Assembly: GCF_000003605.2 (NCBI RefSeq)
Contig: NW_003120936.1
Span: 35,180-54,353, forward strand
DNA length: 19,174 nt
DNA from: Saccoglossus kowalevskii
Lineage: Eukaryota > Hemichordata > Enteropneusta > Harrimaniidae
Reading direction: 5' to 3'
This document shows, piece after piece, positions 18,517-19,174 of the stretch. How positions within the stretch are numbered: the stretch's first letter is position 1; each line of letters starts with the position of its first letter. The notes below the pieces were generated by a model. The model worked only from the letters and a program-made list of their open reading frames with translations. It had not been told where the DNA came from and ran no database searches. The position numbers were made by a program, and so were the translations under genes.

Positions 18517-18850
18517 CATTACTGTGACAGAATTGCTAAAATTAATGTATGGCACAATGTAAAATCATGAAACATGAACACTAGTATAATAAACTAATTT
18601 CTAAGATGACACAGAGATGAGTATTAGTTGTTTAGAAATGTCAAAAATTACATATGACAAGCACTATTTACGAAATAATATGGCAGGACTCCAGAAGACG
18701 TACCTACACTTTATGCAAATTTGTTTTAATTATGCTAATTTATTCATGACGTAGCAGTTTCTGTGCTCATGAATATTCATTAATTTGTGGGTCAATACAT
18801 TTTAAAAGGGGCGATATATTATTTTTGGGGGAAGAGTTAGAAAGGGGGAT
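18517..18850. other. Intron or intergenic sequence, nothing firm
   Basis: AT-rich, with several TTATGCAAAT and CATGAATATTCAT motifs and G runs from 18807. No coding or repeat copy was identified. Confidence 0.4.
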
Positions 18851-19075
18851 CAGTAATCATTAGGGGGTCAATACAAAAGAAGGGACCCATTTGGTGAGCA
18901 GCCATGCTCCTCGTGTCTGTTGTTGCACGTGACCTACAGCTGTCAACTGTGTTCGTTCTTCGTCGACTTCGACTGCCTTCCATGTGAGGTAGTATTCTTG
19001 TGTTCTGTTTTTCTGACTTGAGTTTTTGAATTCGCTATTTATGTTTTTAACGTCTTTCATGTCTTTTGTAGGAGT

Positions 19076-19147
19076 GTCCAATCCGTGATTCTAACTTGCG
19101 ATCTTTGAGTTCCCAGCACACTGTCTTGTTCACTGTACCACGAGTGT
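19076..19147 (-). repeat. tRNA-like head of a SINE
   Basis: On the minus strand TGGTACAGTGA (from 19140) matches the A box of RNA polymerase III promoters in 10 of 11 positions. GTTAGAATC (from 19095) matches the B box with one mismatch, and the two are 45 bases apart, exactly as positions 8 and 53 of a tRNA. The acceptor arms do not pair, so this is not a working tRNA but the head of a tRNA-derived SINE. Its body may extend left toward about 18850, and the 73-codon open frame there would be part of it. The SINE end was not located. Confidence 0.6.
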
Positions 19148-19174
19148 TTTCACACAAGAGATAGAATTTAAGTT

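Noticed and set aside
18860-19081. 73-codon minus-strand open frame as a gene
   Set aside because: It runs into a tRNA-like SINE head and shows no recognisable protein features.

Overview
The window is a stretch of animal nuclear DNA, AT-rich, intron-rich and full of transposable-element debris. It holds one recognisable host gene. Twelve internal exons of TRAPPC11 (the foie gras subunit of the TRAPP III vesicle-tethering complex) run along the minus strand from 16112 down to 1805. Every exon has GT-AG borders, the reading phases join without a break, and the spliced product is about 430 residues that align with roughly residues 69-500 of the vertebrate protein. The first coding exon lies beyond the right edge and the C-terminal half beyond the left edge. 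The close match to vertebrate TRAPPC11, together with the repeat content, suggests a slowly evolving, probably marine invertebrate (deuterostome or lophotrochozoan). I cannot name the species from sequence alone.

Layout from left to right: 1-1804 is intron downstream of the last exon seen. It has a degenerate dispersed repeat, a small inverted-repeat element (MITE) and a 43-bp minisatellite of about 20 units. 1805-5262 has four exons; the largest intron there carries a dispersed repeat split by a ~980-bp inverted-repeat insertion. 5263-10484 has five exons. Between 7829 and 10156 lie a decayed, possibly Crypton-like recombinase tail, a strong DNA hairpin and a second MITE copy. 10485-12099 carries a broken Myb/SANT-like transposon-type gene and a third MITE copy. 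12100-15786 has two exons flanking a 3.5-kb intron that holds a decayed pogo/Tigger-type transposase and, just downstream of it in the same direction, a textbook histone mRNA 3'-end signal with no histone coding sequence. 15787-19174 has one exon, then a complete 1255-bp non-autonomous pogo-type element with an exon-like insert, a fourth MITE copy, and a tRNA-like SINE head at the right edge.

The only gene likely to be working is TRAPPC11. The other coding-like segments are transposon remains in its introns. The most unusual item is the orphan histone 3' processing signal, which is in the sense direction of the TRAPPC11 transcript; the exon-like passenger inside the pogo-type element is next. 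No CRISPR array, rRNA or intact tRNA gene was seen. All family assignments are by eye from the sequence; no searches were run.
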